Source: Pseudonocardia sp. MH-G8 (GTDB lineage Bacteria; Actinomycetota; Actinomycetes; Mycobacteriales; Pseudonocardiaceae). Taken from it: DNA of 64,000 nucleotides. The position numbers and the translations under genes were made by a program. The stretch is from NCBI RefSeq assembly GCF_002262885.1, contig NZ_NKYF01000017.1:62001-126000 (forward strand), read 5' to 3'. Below are positions 1 to 8,303 of this stretch, piece after piece. Position 1 is the stretch's first letter. Each line of letters begins with the position of its first letter. The notes beneath the pieces are model-generated. The model did not search any database, was not told the origin of the DNA, and was given only the letters and a program-made list of their open reading frames with translations.

Positions 1-1818
1 CAGCTCTACGACGACAGCTTGTCGCTCAACGAGGGCGCGCTGCTGATCCCCAACTACACCGGCGACAGCTGGTACGGCACGATCTTCCGGAAATCGGGCT
101 TCCACGACCCGGACAAGCCGATCCGCAAGTACACGAAACGCGAGCTGAACGACCTGCTCCACAAGAGCCAGACGAGGATCAAGGTCGACGGCGTCAACGT
201 CTGGTACGAGGGTCTGATCCCGCGGATCCAGAAGTCGATGCTGGCCAAGGACCGGGAGGCGCTGCAGCCGCACATCCGGGCATTCGTGGACCGGGCGATC
301 GCTTTCTCCACGTGCCCGGAGTGCGAGGGCACCCGCCTGTCCGAGACGGCGCGATCGTCCACGATCCGCGGGATCTCCATCGCCGATGCGTGCGCGATGC
401 AGATCAGCGACCTGGCCGAGTGGGTCCGCGGTCTCGACGAGCCGTCCGCAGGGCCGCTGCTCGCCAAGCTCCTGCACACGCTCGACTCGTTCGTGGGGAT
501 CGGGCTGGGCTACCTGTCGCTCGACCGGCCGTCGGGCACGCTGTCGGGCGGCGAGGCGCAGCGCACCAAGCTGATCCGCCACATCGGCTCCGCGCTCACC
601 GACGTCACCTACGTCTTCGACGAGCCCACCATCGGCCTGCACCCCCACGACGTCGAGCGGATGAACGACCTGCTGCTGCGGCTGCGGGACAAGGGCAACA
701 CGGTGCTCGTCGTGGAGCACGAGCCGGAGACGATCGCGATCGCCGACCACGTGGTCGACCTCGGCCCCGGTGCGGGTGCCGAGGGCGGCACGGTCTGCTT
801 CGAGGGAACGGTCGACGGCCTGCGGGTCAGTGGCACCGTCACCGGCCGCCACCTCGACGACCGGGCCGCTCCCAAGGAGACGGTGCGGACGCCCACGGGA
901 AGGCTGGAGGTCCGGGGCGCGACCACGCACAACCTGCAGTCCGTCGACGTCGACATCCCGCTCGGGGTGCTCTGCGTGGTCACCGGCGTGGCCGGCTCCG
1001 GCAAGAGCTCGCTCGTGCACGGATCGATCCCCGCGCGGGAGGGTGTGGTGTCGATCGACCAGAGCGCGATCAAGGGCTCGCGGCGGAGCAACCCGGCGAC
1101 CTACACCGGGCTGCTCGACCCGATCCGCAAGGCGTTCGCGAAGGCCAACGGGGTGAAGCCGGCGATGTTCAGCGCCAACTCCGAGGGCGCCTGCCCCGCC
1201 TGCAACGGCGCGGGCATCATCTTCACCGAGCTGGGGTTCATGGAGACCGTCTCCACCACGTGCGAGGAGTGCGAGGGGAAGCGGTTCCAGGCGGCGGTGC
1301 TGGAGTACCACCTCGGCGACCCGGACAACAGCAAGAACATCAGCGAGGTGCTCGCGATGTCGGTGACCGACGCGCTGGCGTTCTTCGGCGCCGGTGGCGC
1401 CCGCATACCTGCCGCGCACGCCGTCCTGACACGTCTCTCCGATGTCGGGCTCGGCTACCTCTCGCTGGGCCAGCCGCTCACCACGCTGTCCGGCGGCGAG
1501 CGGCAGCGGCTCAAGCTGGCCACCCGCATGGGGGAGAAGGGTGGCGTCTACGTCCTCGACGAGCCGACCACCGGCCTGCACCTCGCCGACGTCGAGCAGT
1601 TGCTCGGCCTGCTCGACCGGCTCGTCGACTCCGGCAAGTCGGTCATCGTCGTCGAGCACCACCAGGGGGTGATGGCCCACGCCGACTGGATCATCGACCT
1701 CGGCCCGGGCGCAGGCCACGGCGGCGGCCGGATCGTCTTCGAGGGCACCCCCGCCGAACTCGTCGCCGCCCGGTCCACGCTCACCGGGGAGCACCTGGCG
1801 GACTACGTGGCCGGCTGA
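1..1818 (+). CDS. UvrA2-like excinuclease ABC subunit A paralogue, 3' part
   Basis: UvrA-type ABC ATPase. UvrA family proteins bind DNA lesions; short UvrA2/DrrC paralogues are linked to tolerance of DNA-intercalating drugs. The reading frame is open from base 1, so the N-terminal ATP-binding half lies upstream and about 605 residues remain. Visible are two ABC signature motifs (LSGGEAQR and LSGGERQR), two Walker B/D-loop stretches (DEPTIGLHP and DEPTTGLHL), a second P-loop (GVAGSGKSS) and CxxC zinc modules (CPEC, CPAC, CEEC). A second homologue lies at 26450-28726 with the same architecture, so this is probably also a UvrA2 paralogue and not the housekeeping uvrA. A hairpin follows the stop codon. 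Family assignment is firm; the physiological role is inferred. Confidence 0.9.
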   Translation, partial: QLYDDSLSLNEGALLIPNYTGDSWYGTIFRKSGFHDPDKPIRKYTKRELNDLLHKSQTRIKVDGVNVWYEGLIPRIQKSMLAKDREALQPHIRAFVDRAIAFSTCPECEGTRLSETARSSTIRGISIADACAMQISDLAEWVRGLDEPSAGPLLAKLLHTLDSFVGIGLGYLSLDRPSGTLSGGEAQRTKLIRHIGSALTDVTYVFDEPTIGLHPHDVERMNDLLLRLRDKGNTVLVVEHEPETIAIADHVVDLGPGAGAEGGTVCFEGTVDGLRVSGTVTGRHLDDRAAPKETVRTPTGRLEVRGATTHNLQSVDVDIPLGVLCVVTGVAGSGKSSLVHGSIPAREGVVSIDQSAIKGSRRSNPATYTGLLDPIRKAFAKANGVKPAMFSANSEGACPACNGAGIIFTELGFMETVSTTCEECEGKRFQAAVLEYHLGDPDNSKNISEVLAMSVTDALAFFGAGGARIPAAHAVLTRLSDVGLGYLSLGQPLTTLSGGERQRLKLATRMGEKGGVYVLDEPTTGLHLADVEQLLGLLDRLVDSGKSVIVVEHHQGVMAHADWIIDLGPGAGHGGGRIVFEGTPAELVAARSTLTGEHLADYVAG

Positions 1819-1861
1819 GCCGATCGCGCGCGGAGCACCCCGGCTAGGCTTCCCGGGGTGA

Positions 1862-1890
1862 GCAGCGTCCTGTGACTCAGGACGCGCTGC
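1862..1890 (+). terminator. hairpin after the UvrA2-like gene
   Basis: The arms 1862-1872 and 1878-1890 pair as GCAGCGTCCTG with CAGGACGCGCTGC, leaving a two-base bulge and a five-base loop. It starts 43 bases after the stop. There is no T-tract, as is common in actinomycete terminators. Confidence 0.5.
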
Positions 1891-1970
1891 GCACGGTCGT
1901 TGCGCGCGCCGGGTTGTGCGGCGTGACGTGGGAGAGCTGAGCAGGCGAGCCTTCCGATTACGGTGGCCGG

Positions 1971-2693
1971 GTGACGGAGGAGGCCAAAGCGGCCCGGCGA
2001 GACGGTGGGCCGCGGCGCAAGCTGTTGATGAGCGAGATCCTCGAGCGGGCGGTGGGGCTGTTCGCGGAGCGCGGCTACGACGGCACCACCCTGCAGGACG
2101 TGGCGGACGCGGTCGGGTTGAGCAGGCCCAACCTCTACAACTACGTGCGCAGCAAGGAGGAGCTGCTCGTCGCCATGGTCGAGGCGACGAGCCAGGAGGC
2201 CGCGGCCACGCTGCGCGCGGTCCGCGAGCGCGCGGACCTGAACCCCTCCGAGAAGCTGCGCACGCTCGTGCGGACCCTCGTCCTGCAGCGCGCCGCACAG
2301 CCCGCCCAGTTCCGGACGCTGGACCGCAGCGAGCAGTCGCTCCCCGCGGAGATCGCCGAGCGGCACCTGGGCGCCCGCCGTGCCGTCCTGAGCGAGATCA
2401 CCGGCGTGCTCGACGACGGTGTCACCGCCGGGCTGTTCCGTCCCCTCGACAGCCGGATCACCGCGTTGTCGATCATCGGCATGTGCAACTGGGTGGCGTG
2501 GTGGTTCCACCCCTCGCCCGCGCACCCGGCCGAGCCGGTGGCCGAGCAGATCGCGGAGAACGCCCTCGCCATGGTGGCCCGCCCCGACGGGCGGGTCCCG
2601 GACGCGCCCACTCCGCTCGGTGCCGCCGCGCTGCTGCAGCAGGACCTCGACTACCTGACCCGGCTCCTGCGGAGCGAGGCCGACGAGACGTAA
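1971..2693 (+). CDS. TetR family transcriptional regulator
   Basis: DNA-binding regulator of 240 residues. The N-terminal helix-turn-helix reads TLQDVADAVGLSRPNLYNYV, followed by SKEELL, a standard TetR signature; the rest is a helical ligand-binding domain with no recognisable ligand motif. The GTG start at 1971 places the HTH about 45 residues in, usual for the family. It lies 87 bases upstream of, and in the same direction as, the catabolic genes that begin at 2781. A palindrome overlapping their putative promoter (2706-2721) is a reasonable operator. Repression of the downstream operon is inferred from position. Confidence 0.85.
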   Translation: MTEEAKAARRDGGPRRKLLMSEILERAVGLFAERGYDGTTLQDVADAVGLSRPNLYNYVRSKEELLVAMVEATSQEAAATLRAVRERADLNPSEKLRTLVRTLVLQRAAQPAQFRTLDRSEQSLPAEIAERHLGARRAVLSEITGVLDDGVTAGLFRPLDSRITALSIIGMCNWVAWWFHPSPAHPAEPVAEQIAENALAMVARPDGRVPDAPTPLGAAALLQQDLDYLTRLLRSEADET

Positions 2694-2705
2694 GCGATAC
2701 AGCTC

Positions 2706-2745
2706 CGTCAGTATCTTGACGAGTGTGCCAGGCCGGTCTTACGGT
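2706..2745 (+). promoter_or_regulatory. putative promoter with overlapping operator for the catabolic operon
   Basis: A -35-like TTGACG (2716-2721) and a -10-like TACGGT (2740-2745) are 18 bases apart, 36 bases ahead of the ATG at 2781. The inverted repeat CGTCA-N6-TGACG (2706-2721) covers the -35 element, where a repressor such as the upstream TetR could block polymerase. Confidence 0.45.
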
Positions 2746-2780
2746 TCCCGGACACGGTTCGTCACGAGAGGAGCTGTCCG

Positions 2781-3401
2781 ATGTCCGCCCAGCCATCCCC
2801 GGAGCGGGACCCGCTCGCCCACACGGTGCGCGGGGTCGACCACGCCGCGTTCCCGACGTTCGACCCGCGCGCCACGATCACCTTCTACCGGGACGTGCTG
2901 GGTTTCCCGGTGGTCCACGCGACCTGCGCGCTCGGCTGGGGCCCCGGCGACCACCCGGACTTCATCCACTTCTTCTTCGACATCGGCAACGGCGACCGGT
3001 TGGCGTTCTTCTACTACTTCGGCGTGCAGCCCTACCGGGACACCGCGATCCCGGAGCTGATCCACCGGGCCCGGCACCTCGCGATCCACGTCGACTCCGA
3101 GGAGCACCTGCTGGAGTACCGGCGCCGGCTCGACGCGAGCGACTGGCCCTGCGAGCTGCAGGTCCGTCACGAGACGGTCGAGTCGATCTACGTCACGGAC
3201 CCCAACGGCTACCTGATGGAGATCACCCGCCCGCTGCGGGCGATCACCGTCGAGGACGACATCGACGCGAACGTCAGCGTCGACGCGCTGATGGACGTGG
3301 CGGGCGACGAGGACCCGACGCTGGAGAAGTTCTTCGCCCGCAAGGCGGCGCTGATCGCGGAGCGGTACGCGGGCGAGGCCGAGCCGGTGACGTTCGCGTG
3401 A
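2781..3401 (+). CDS. VOC-superfamily protein, extradiol dioxygenase/glyoxalase-like
   Basis: A 206-residue protein with one vicinal-oxygen-chelate domain at residues 15-155. Likely metal ligands are His21 (start of the first module), His99 (in RHLAIHV) and Glu147 (in YLMEITRP). This is the two-His-one-carboxylate pattern of type I extradiol dioxygenases, here in a single-domain protein rather than the two-domain form of BphC. It is the first gene of an apparent operon containing a hydrolase, flavoproteins and an aryl-acid ligase, so ring cleavage of a di- or tri-hydroxylated aromatic is the most economical role. Glyoxalase, fosfomycin-type or isomerase functions cannot be excluded from sequence alone. 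Start chosen at the ATG preceded by GAGAGGAG. Confidence 0.75.
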   Translation: MSAQPSPERDPLAHTVRGVDHAAFPTFDPRATITFYRDVLGFPVVHATCALGWGPGDHPDFIHFFFDIGNGDRLAFFYYFGVQPYRDTAIPELIHRARHLAIHVDSEEHLLEYRRRLDASDWPCELQVRHETVESIYVTDPNGYLMEITRPLRAITVEDDIDANVSVDALMDVAGDEDPTLEKFFARKAALIAERYAGEAEPVTFA

Positions 3402-3658
3402 CCACCCTGTTCGTCCTCGACGTCGAGGACTTCCGCCCGCTCGCCGAGGTCGCGAGCAAGGACCCGGACACGACGATCCGCCGCCGCGGCCCCTACCTCG
3501 AGGTCGAGGCCCCCGGGGAGATCCGGATCGAGCGTGGCGCGACCGGGTGCCGCAACGCGGTCTGGTACAGCTCGGTCGCCGCCGTCGAGGGCGGCCGGGT
3601 GGCGCGGTGGGACAAGGTCGAGCTGGTCGTCGAGCCGGCCACCGGGGACGGGCCGTGA
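3398..3658 (+). CDS. small conserved protein of the catabolic operon
   Basis: An 86-residue protein starting at a GTG that overlaps the previous stop (GTGA). It is rich in beta-prone and acidic segments, has no signal peptide or membrane helix, and has one Cys at residue 51. I do not recognise a family. Its overlaps with genes on both sides (the next start at 3655 also overlaps its stop) show it is translated with the VOC protein and the hydrolase, so a role as a subunit or small binding protein of the pathway is likely but unproven. Confidence 0.65.
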   Translation: MTTLFVLDVEDFRPLAEVASKDPDTTIRRRGPYLEVEAPGEIRIERGATGCRNAVWYSSVAAVEGGRVARWDKVELVVEPATGDGP

Positions 3659-4917
3659 GCCCGCTCGCCGTGGATCGCCTCGGTGCGGGCCGGGACGTCG
3701 ACACCGCCGCGCCCCCCGCGGGTGTCACGACCAGCACCCACCAGCTCACCGCCGCGGACGGCGCGAAGGTCGAGGGGGTGCTGCACGCCCTCGACGCGGC
3801 CACCACCGTGGTCACGGTCATGCACCCGCGGCAGTCCATGACCCACCACCCGATGATCCCGCTGTTCCTGCAGGCCGGCGTGTCGGTGTGGACCCAGGGC
3901 ACCCGCTCCCCGAACAACGACATCGCGCTCGTGCACGAGCAGGCGCTGCTCGACGCCGCGGCGGGGCACGTGTTCCTGCGCGACCTCGGGTTCGCGTCGG
4001 TGCTGAGCTTCGGGCACTCCGGCGGCGGCACCCTGTCGGCGTTCTACATCGAGCAGGCCGCCCTCGAACCGGAGACCCGGATCGACGTCACCCCGGCCGG
4101 CCGCCCGGTCCCGCTCCCCGGCACCCGGATGCCGCTCCCGGACGGGGCGATCTTCCTGGCCCCGCACCCGGGGCAGGGTCAGGTGCTGCGGCACTGCATC
4201 GACCCGTCGGTCACCGACGAGACGGACCCGATGTCGGTGGATCCCGCCCTCGACATGTACGCGGCGCGCAACGGGTTCGCCCCGCCGCCCGAGCCCAGCC
4301 GGTACTCCGCGGACTTCCTGGCGGCGTACCGGGCAGCGCAGGGAGAACGGATCGCCCGGATCGACGCCCGCGCCACCGAGCTCGCCGCGGACGCCGCGCG
4401 GGCCAGGGCCCGGTTCAGCCGCAGCGGCGACCCCGCGGACCGCCGGGCGGCGCTCGCCCCCCGGATCCTCACGACCTACCGGACCGACGCCGACCCGGCC
4501 TACGTGGACCCCTCGATCGACCCGAACGACCGGCACTACGGATCGCTGTTCGGCCGGCGCCCGGACCTGATCAACTACGGGCTGGTCGGCTTCGGCAGGC
4601 TGACCACCCCGGATTCGTGGCTGTCGACCTGGTCGGCCCACCACACCAACGCCGACTTCGTGCGCTGCGCCGCGGGGGTCCACGTCCCGACGCTGTACCT
4701 CGAGTTCAGCGGCGACCAGGCGGCGCGGCCGGAAGCGGGCGCACGGATGGTCGCCGCGGTCGCCGCCACCGACACGACCCGGCACGTCGTGCGCGGGCAG
4801 CACTTCGGCCAGCCCGTCGCCGAGGGGGAACCGACGGGGTACGTCGCCGCCTCCGCGCACGTCGGCCACTGGATCGCCGCTCGGTTCCCGACCGCGCCAC
4901 CACACGGAGAGAGGTGA
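3655..4917 (+). CDS. alpha/beta hydrolase
   Basis: A 420-residue alpha/beta-hydrolase-fold enzyme. The nucleophile elbow is GHSGGGT with Ser122 as predicted nucleophile; a late His in GQHFGQP is a candidate for the catalytic triad. It is longer than the usual 270-300 residues; the extra length is an alpha-helical segment around residues 200-280 rich in Ala and Arg, probably a lid. The GTG at 3655 overlaps the upstream stop. In an operon with a ring-cleavage-type VOC protein it may hydrolyse a ring-cleavage product or a CoA/aryl ester; the substrate is unknown. Confidence 0.75.
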   Translation: MSPLAVDRLGAGRDVDTAAPPAGVTTSTHQLTAADGAKVEGVLHALDAATTVVTVMHPRQSMTHHPMIPLFLQAGVSVWTQGTRSPNNDIALVHEQALLDAAAGHVFLRDLGFASVLSFGHSGGGTLSAFYIEQAALEPETRIDVTPAGRPVPLPGTRMPLPDGAIFLAPHPGQGQVLRHCIDPSVTDETDPMSVDPALDMYAARNGFAPPPEPSRYSADFLAAYRAAQGERIARIDARATELAADAARARARFSRSGDPADRRAALAPRILTTYRTDADPAYVDPSIDPNDRHYGSLFGRRPDLINYGLVGFGRLTTPDSWLSTWSAHHTNADFVRCAAGVHVPTLYLEFSGDQAARPEAGARMVAAVAATDTTRHVVRGQHFGQPVAEGEPTGYVAASAHVGHWIAARFPTAPPHGER

Positions 4918-4922
4918 CCCAC

Positions 4923-5495
4923 GTGGGCTCCATCGGAGTCGTCTACGACAGTGGCTTCGGCCACACCGCCGCCCAGGCACGGGCGGTGGGCGAGGGCGCG
5001 GCATCGGTCGCCGGCGCCGACGTCGCGCTGTACTTCGCCGAGGAGGTCGCCGCCGACCCCCGGCAGCTCGACCACTGCGGCGCGCTGATCTTCGGCACCC
5101 CGACCTACATGGGCAGCGGCTCGGCGGTGTTCAAGACGTTCATGGAGGCCAGCTCCAAGATCTGGCTGGACCAGGGCTGGAAGGGCAAGCTCGCCGCCGG
5201 TTTCACCAACTCCAGCGGGCACTCCGGCGACAAGCTCAACACGCTGACCCAGCTCTGGCTGTTCGCGATGCAGCACGGGATGGCCTGGATCGGCCTCGGA
5301 CTGCTGGACGGCAACGGGCGCAGCACCGGCTCCGACGCCGAGCTCAACCGGCTCGGCGCGTACGCCGGTGCGATGGCCCAGTCCAACTCGGACCAGGGAC
5401 TGGAAGGCATGCAGGACAGCGACCTGCGCACGGCCGCGGCGCTCGGCGAGCGCGTCGCGCGGCACGTGGCGATCTGGCAAGGAGACGGGCGGTGA
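4923..5495 (+). CDS. WrbA/flavodoxin-like NAD(P)H-dependent FMN oxidoreductase
   Basis: A 190-residue flavodoxin-fold protein. An N-terminal strand GVVYDSGFGHT, then GTPTYMGSG (phosphate/FMN-binding loop) and TNSSGHSGDKLNTL (flavin loop) match the WrbA/NADPH-dependent FMN reductase group, usual length about 200. GTG 4923 is preferred because AGGTGA lies five bases upstream; GTG 4914, which overlaps the hydrolase stop, is an alternative. Its 3' end overlaps the FAD monooxygenase by four bases. It could reduce quinones formed from hydroxylated aromatics or supply reduced flavin; this is inferred from context. Confidence 0.8.
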   Translation: MGSIGVVYDSGFGHTAAQARAVGEGAASVAGADVALYFAEEVAADPRQLDHCGALIFGTPTYMGSGSAVFKTFMEASSKIWLDQGWKGKLAAGFTNSSGHSGDKLNTLTQLWLFAMQHGMAWIGLGLLDGNGRSTGSDAELNRLGAYAGAMAQSNSDQGLEGMQDSDLRTAAALGERVARHVAIWQGDGR

Positions 5496-6622
5496 GCATG
5501 CGGATCCTGGTGGTCGGCGGCGGCCCGGCCGGCCTGTTCTTCTCCCTGCTCGCCCAGCGGGCGGTGCCGGACGCCACGGTGCACGTCCGCGAGCAGAACC
5601 CGCCCGGGGTGACCTACGGGTGGGGTGTGGCGTTCAGCGAGAGCGCCGCCGCCGCGCTGCGCCCCGCTGCGCCCGACGTCGTCGACGCCCTGACCGCGGG
5701 GATGAGCCACGAGCAGATGGTGCTGAGCCTCGACGGCACCGGCGTGGCCGTGAACGTCGGGCGCAGCCACCTCAACGCCCGCTGGTCGCTCCTGGCCTCC
5801 CTCGAGCGGATCGCCCGCGAGGCCGGGGTGCGCATCGAGCACGACCGCGCCGCCGACGTCACGGAGGCGGAGCTGGACGAGTGGGACCTGGTCGTCGCCG
5901 CCGACGGGGTGAACAGCCGCACCCGGGAGCGCTTCGCCGAGCACCTCGTGCCCAGCGACGAGCTGGGCACCAACTGGCTGGCCTGGTACGGCACCCCGAA
6001 GCCCTACCCGCCGTCGATCATCCTGCGCAACAGCGAGCACGGCCTGCTGATGAGCCACGCCTCGCAGTTCTCCGCGGAGATGAGCAACTTCACCGTCGAG
6101 GTCGGCCAGGAGACGTTCGACCGGCTCGGGTTCGCCGACATGACAGAGGACGACTCCCGGGCGCTGTGCGAGGAGCTCTTCGCGGAGTCCCTCGACGGGG
6201 CGCCCCTGCAGAGCAACCACTCCCCGTGGTTCCGGACGAAGTTCCTCAGCTGCGCGCACTGGACCCACCGCAACCTCGTCCTCATCGGGGACGCGCTGCA
6301 CACCGTCCACCCCTCGATCGGCTCCGGCACCCGGTTCGCCATGCGGGACGCGGTGTACCTGATCCAGGCCATGGCCGGGTCGGCGTGGGACGTCGAGGTC
6401 GGGCTCAAGGAGTTCGAGCGCAGCCGCAAGCCGGTCGCCGACTCCTTCCAGGCCGCCGCCAAGCGCAGCATCGACTGGTACGAGGGCCTGCCCGGCCGCA
6501 CGATCACCCACCCCACGAAGTTCGCCCTCGAGTACCTCATGCGCACCGGCCGGGTCTCCTACCGGGAGTTCCGCAGGCAGAACCGCGACGTGGTGCTCGG
6601 CTACGAGCGCGACCTGCGCTGA
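5492..6622 (+). CDS. FAD-dependent aromatic monooxygenase, salicyloyl-CoA/anthraniloyl-CoA hydroxylase type
   Basis: A 376-residue group A flavoprotein monooxygenase. The dinucleotide-binding GGGPAG is at residues 9-14, the segment YGWGVAFSE at about 45-53, and a late GDALHTVHPSIGSG carries the GD motif and FAD contacts. The N-terminal pattern (GGGPAGLFF then GWGVAFSE) resembles enzymes that hydroxylate aromatic CoA thioesters (SdgC of the salicylate-to-gentisate route, the monooxygenase domain of anthraniloyl-CoA monooxygenase/reductase) more than phenol or p-hydroxybenzoate hydroxylases. An aryl-acid adenylating enzyme follows 19 bases downstream, consistent with action on an activated aromatic acid. 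The exact substrate is not readable from sequence. Confidence 0.8.
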   Translation: MSMRILVVGGGPAGLFFSLLAQRAVPDATVHVREQNPPGVTYGWGVAFSESAAAALRPAAPDVVDALTAGMSHEQMVLSLDGTGVAVNVGRSHLNARWSLLASLERIAREAGVRIEHDRAADVTEAELDEWDLVVAADGVNSRTRERFAEHLVPSDELGTNWLAWYGTPKPYPPSIILRNSEHGLLMSHASQFSAEMSNFTVEVGQETFDRLGFADMTEDDSRALCEELFAESLDGAPLQSNHSPWFRTKFLSCAHWTHRNLVLIGDALHTVHPSIGSGTRFAMRDAVYLIQAMAGSAWDVEVGLKEFERSRKPVADSFQAAAKRSIDWYEGLPGRTITHPTKFALEYLMRTGRVSYREFRRQNRDVVLGYERDLR

Positions 6623-6641
6623 CCGACGAGAGAGACGTGCG

Positions 6642-8303
6642 ATGACGCTCGCTTCCGACGCCAAGATCGTCCGCTATGCCCCCGAGGTCGAGGCCCGTTA
6701 CGTCCGCGAGGGCCTCTGGGAGCCCCAGACGATCGCCCAGCACCTGCACGCGATCGCGCGGCACCACCCCGACCGGGACGCCGTGGTCTGCGGCCCGGAC
6801 CGCATCACGTTCGCCGAGCTGGACCGCATCACCGACCTGCGCGCCGCAGGCCTGCTCCGGCTCGGCCTCGAACCCGGCGGCGCGGTGCTGCTGCAGTTGC
6901 ACAACACGCTGAACACCGTGGTGGCCTGGTACGCGCTGCTCAAGGCCGGTCTCGTGCCGGTCTGCACGCTGCCGCTGCACCGCGGCCACGAGATCTCCGA
7001 GATCGCCCGGCAGACGAACCCGGTCGCGCACCTCGTCGCGGCCGCCGATCCCCGCTTCGACCTGGTCGCCTTCGCCGTCGCGCAGGCCGCGGGCACCGAG
7101 CGGGCCGTCCTGGTCTCCGACGGGGATCCCACCGACCCCCGCGCGGTCGCGCTCGACCGGCTCGGCGACGACATCGATCCCGCGCAGGCCCGCAGCCTCG
7201 TCGAAGACATCCAGGCCGGGCTCGGGCTGCAGTCGTTGGCGGTGTTCCAGCTCTCCGGGGGCACCACGGGCGTGCCCAAGGTGATCCCGTGCCTGCAGGC
7301 GCCGTACCGGCTCTACGGCGCGAGCCTGGCCCGCGCCATGGGCTGGGGCGCCGGCGACCGCATCGCGTTCATGATGCCGATCGTGCACAACGCGGGCGTG
7401 ATCATCGGCCTGCAGGGCCCGCACAGCGTCGGCGCCACCCTGGTCCTCGGCACGCCCGACGCGAAGACCGCGATCGACCTCGTCGTGGGCGGCGGGGCCA
7501 CCGACGTCCTGCTCGGCCCCTTCGCCTACGACGTCGCGCTCGACGAGGGCCTGCGCGCCGCGCCGACGCTGCGGCGGGTGCTGTTCAGCGGGAAGAAGGT
7601 CCCCCGCGGGCACTTCGACGTGCTGGAGTCGCGGGGGATCTGGGCGGGTCAGATCTTCGGGATGAGCGAGGGCCTGTGCCTGATCACCCCGCTCGACCAC
7701 CCCCTCGACGCCCGGGCCGAGAGCGTCGGCGTGCCGATCTCGACCGCCGACGAGATCCGGCTCTACGAGCCCGGCACCGAGGACGAGGTCGCGCCCGGCG
7801 AGGTGGGGGAGCTGTGCACCCGTGGGCCCTACACCCTGCTCGGCTACTACGACGCCGCCGAGCACAACCGCCGGGCCTTCACCGCCGACGGCTTCTACCG
7901 GACCGGTGACCTGATGGCCGAGCGGGTCATCGACGGCGCCCGGTGCTACACCGTCGAGGGCCGGATCAAGAACATGATCAGCCGCGGTGGCGAGAAGATC
8001 AACACCGAGGAGGTCGAGCTGCTGCTGGCCTCCCACCCCGCCGTCGCGGAGGCGGCGCTGGTCGCGATGCCGGATCCCCGGCTGGGCGAGCGGGCCTGTG
8101 CGTTCGTCGTGACCAGGGACGGCTCCGCGCTCGACCTCGCGGAGGTCCGCGGGCACTTCGAGGAGCGGCAGGTCGCCAAGTACAAGTGGCCGGAGCGGGT
8201 CGTCGTGCTGGCGGAGATGCCGCGGGTCAGCCAGGTCGGCAAGATCGACCGTCGGCATCTGCGGGAGCTCGCCGAGGGCCTGGGCCCCGAACCGCGGGCG
8301 TGA
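6642..8303 (+). CDS. aryl-acid AMP ligase (ANL superfamily, DhbE/EntE or salicylate-AMP-ligase type)
   Basis: A 553-residue acyl-adenylating enzyme; family length is about 540. The phosphate loop is QLSGGTTGVPKVIP (residues 203-216), typical of 2,3-dihydroxybenzoate and salicylate AMP ligases. Later motifs include YRTGDL, the hinge GRIKNMISRGGEKI and a C-terminal GKIDR with the catalytic Lys. It activates a carboxylic acid as acyl-AMP and hands it to CoA or a carrier. No carrier protein or NRPS gene is nearby, so CoA activation feeding the neighbouring monooxygenase fits better than siderophore synthesis. The start is the ATG at 6642 behind GAGAGACG. Its stop overlaps the AraC start. Confidence 0.85.
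   Translation: MTLASDAKIVRYAPEVEARYVREGLWEPQTIAQHLHAIARHHPDRDAVVCGPDRITFAELDRITDLRAAGLLRLGLEPGGAVLLQLHNTLNTVVAWYALLKAGLVPVCTLPLHRGHEISEIARQTNPVAHLVAAADPRFDLVAFAVAQAAGTERAVLVSDGDPTDPRAVALDRLGDDIDPAQARSLVEDIQAGLGLQSLAVFQLSGGTTGVPKVIPCLQAPYRLYGASLARAMGWGAGDRIAFMMPIVHNAGVIIGLQGPHSVGATLVLGTPDAKTAIDLVVGGGATDVLLGPFAYDVALDEGLRAAPTLRRVLFSGKKVPRGHFDVLESRGIWAGQIFGMSEGLCLITPLDHPLDARAESVGVPISTADEIRLYEPGTEDEVAPGEVGELCTRGPYTLLGYYDAAEHNRRAFTADGFYRTGDLMAERVIDGARCYTVEGRIKNMISRGGEKINTEEVELLLASHPAVAEAALVAMPDPRLGERACAFVVTRDGSALDLAEVRGHFEERQVAKYKWPERVVVLAEMPRVSQVGKIDRRHLRELAEGLGPEPRA

Noticed and set aside
6642..8303. Siderophore biosynthesis role for the aryl-acid AMP ligase
   Set aside because: No isochorismate, carrier-protein or NRPS genes are nearby; the neighbours are catabolic.
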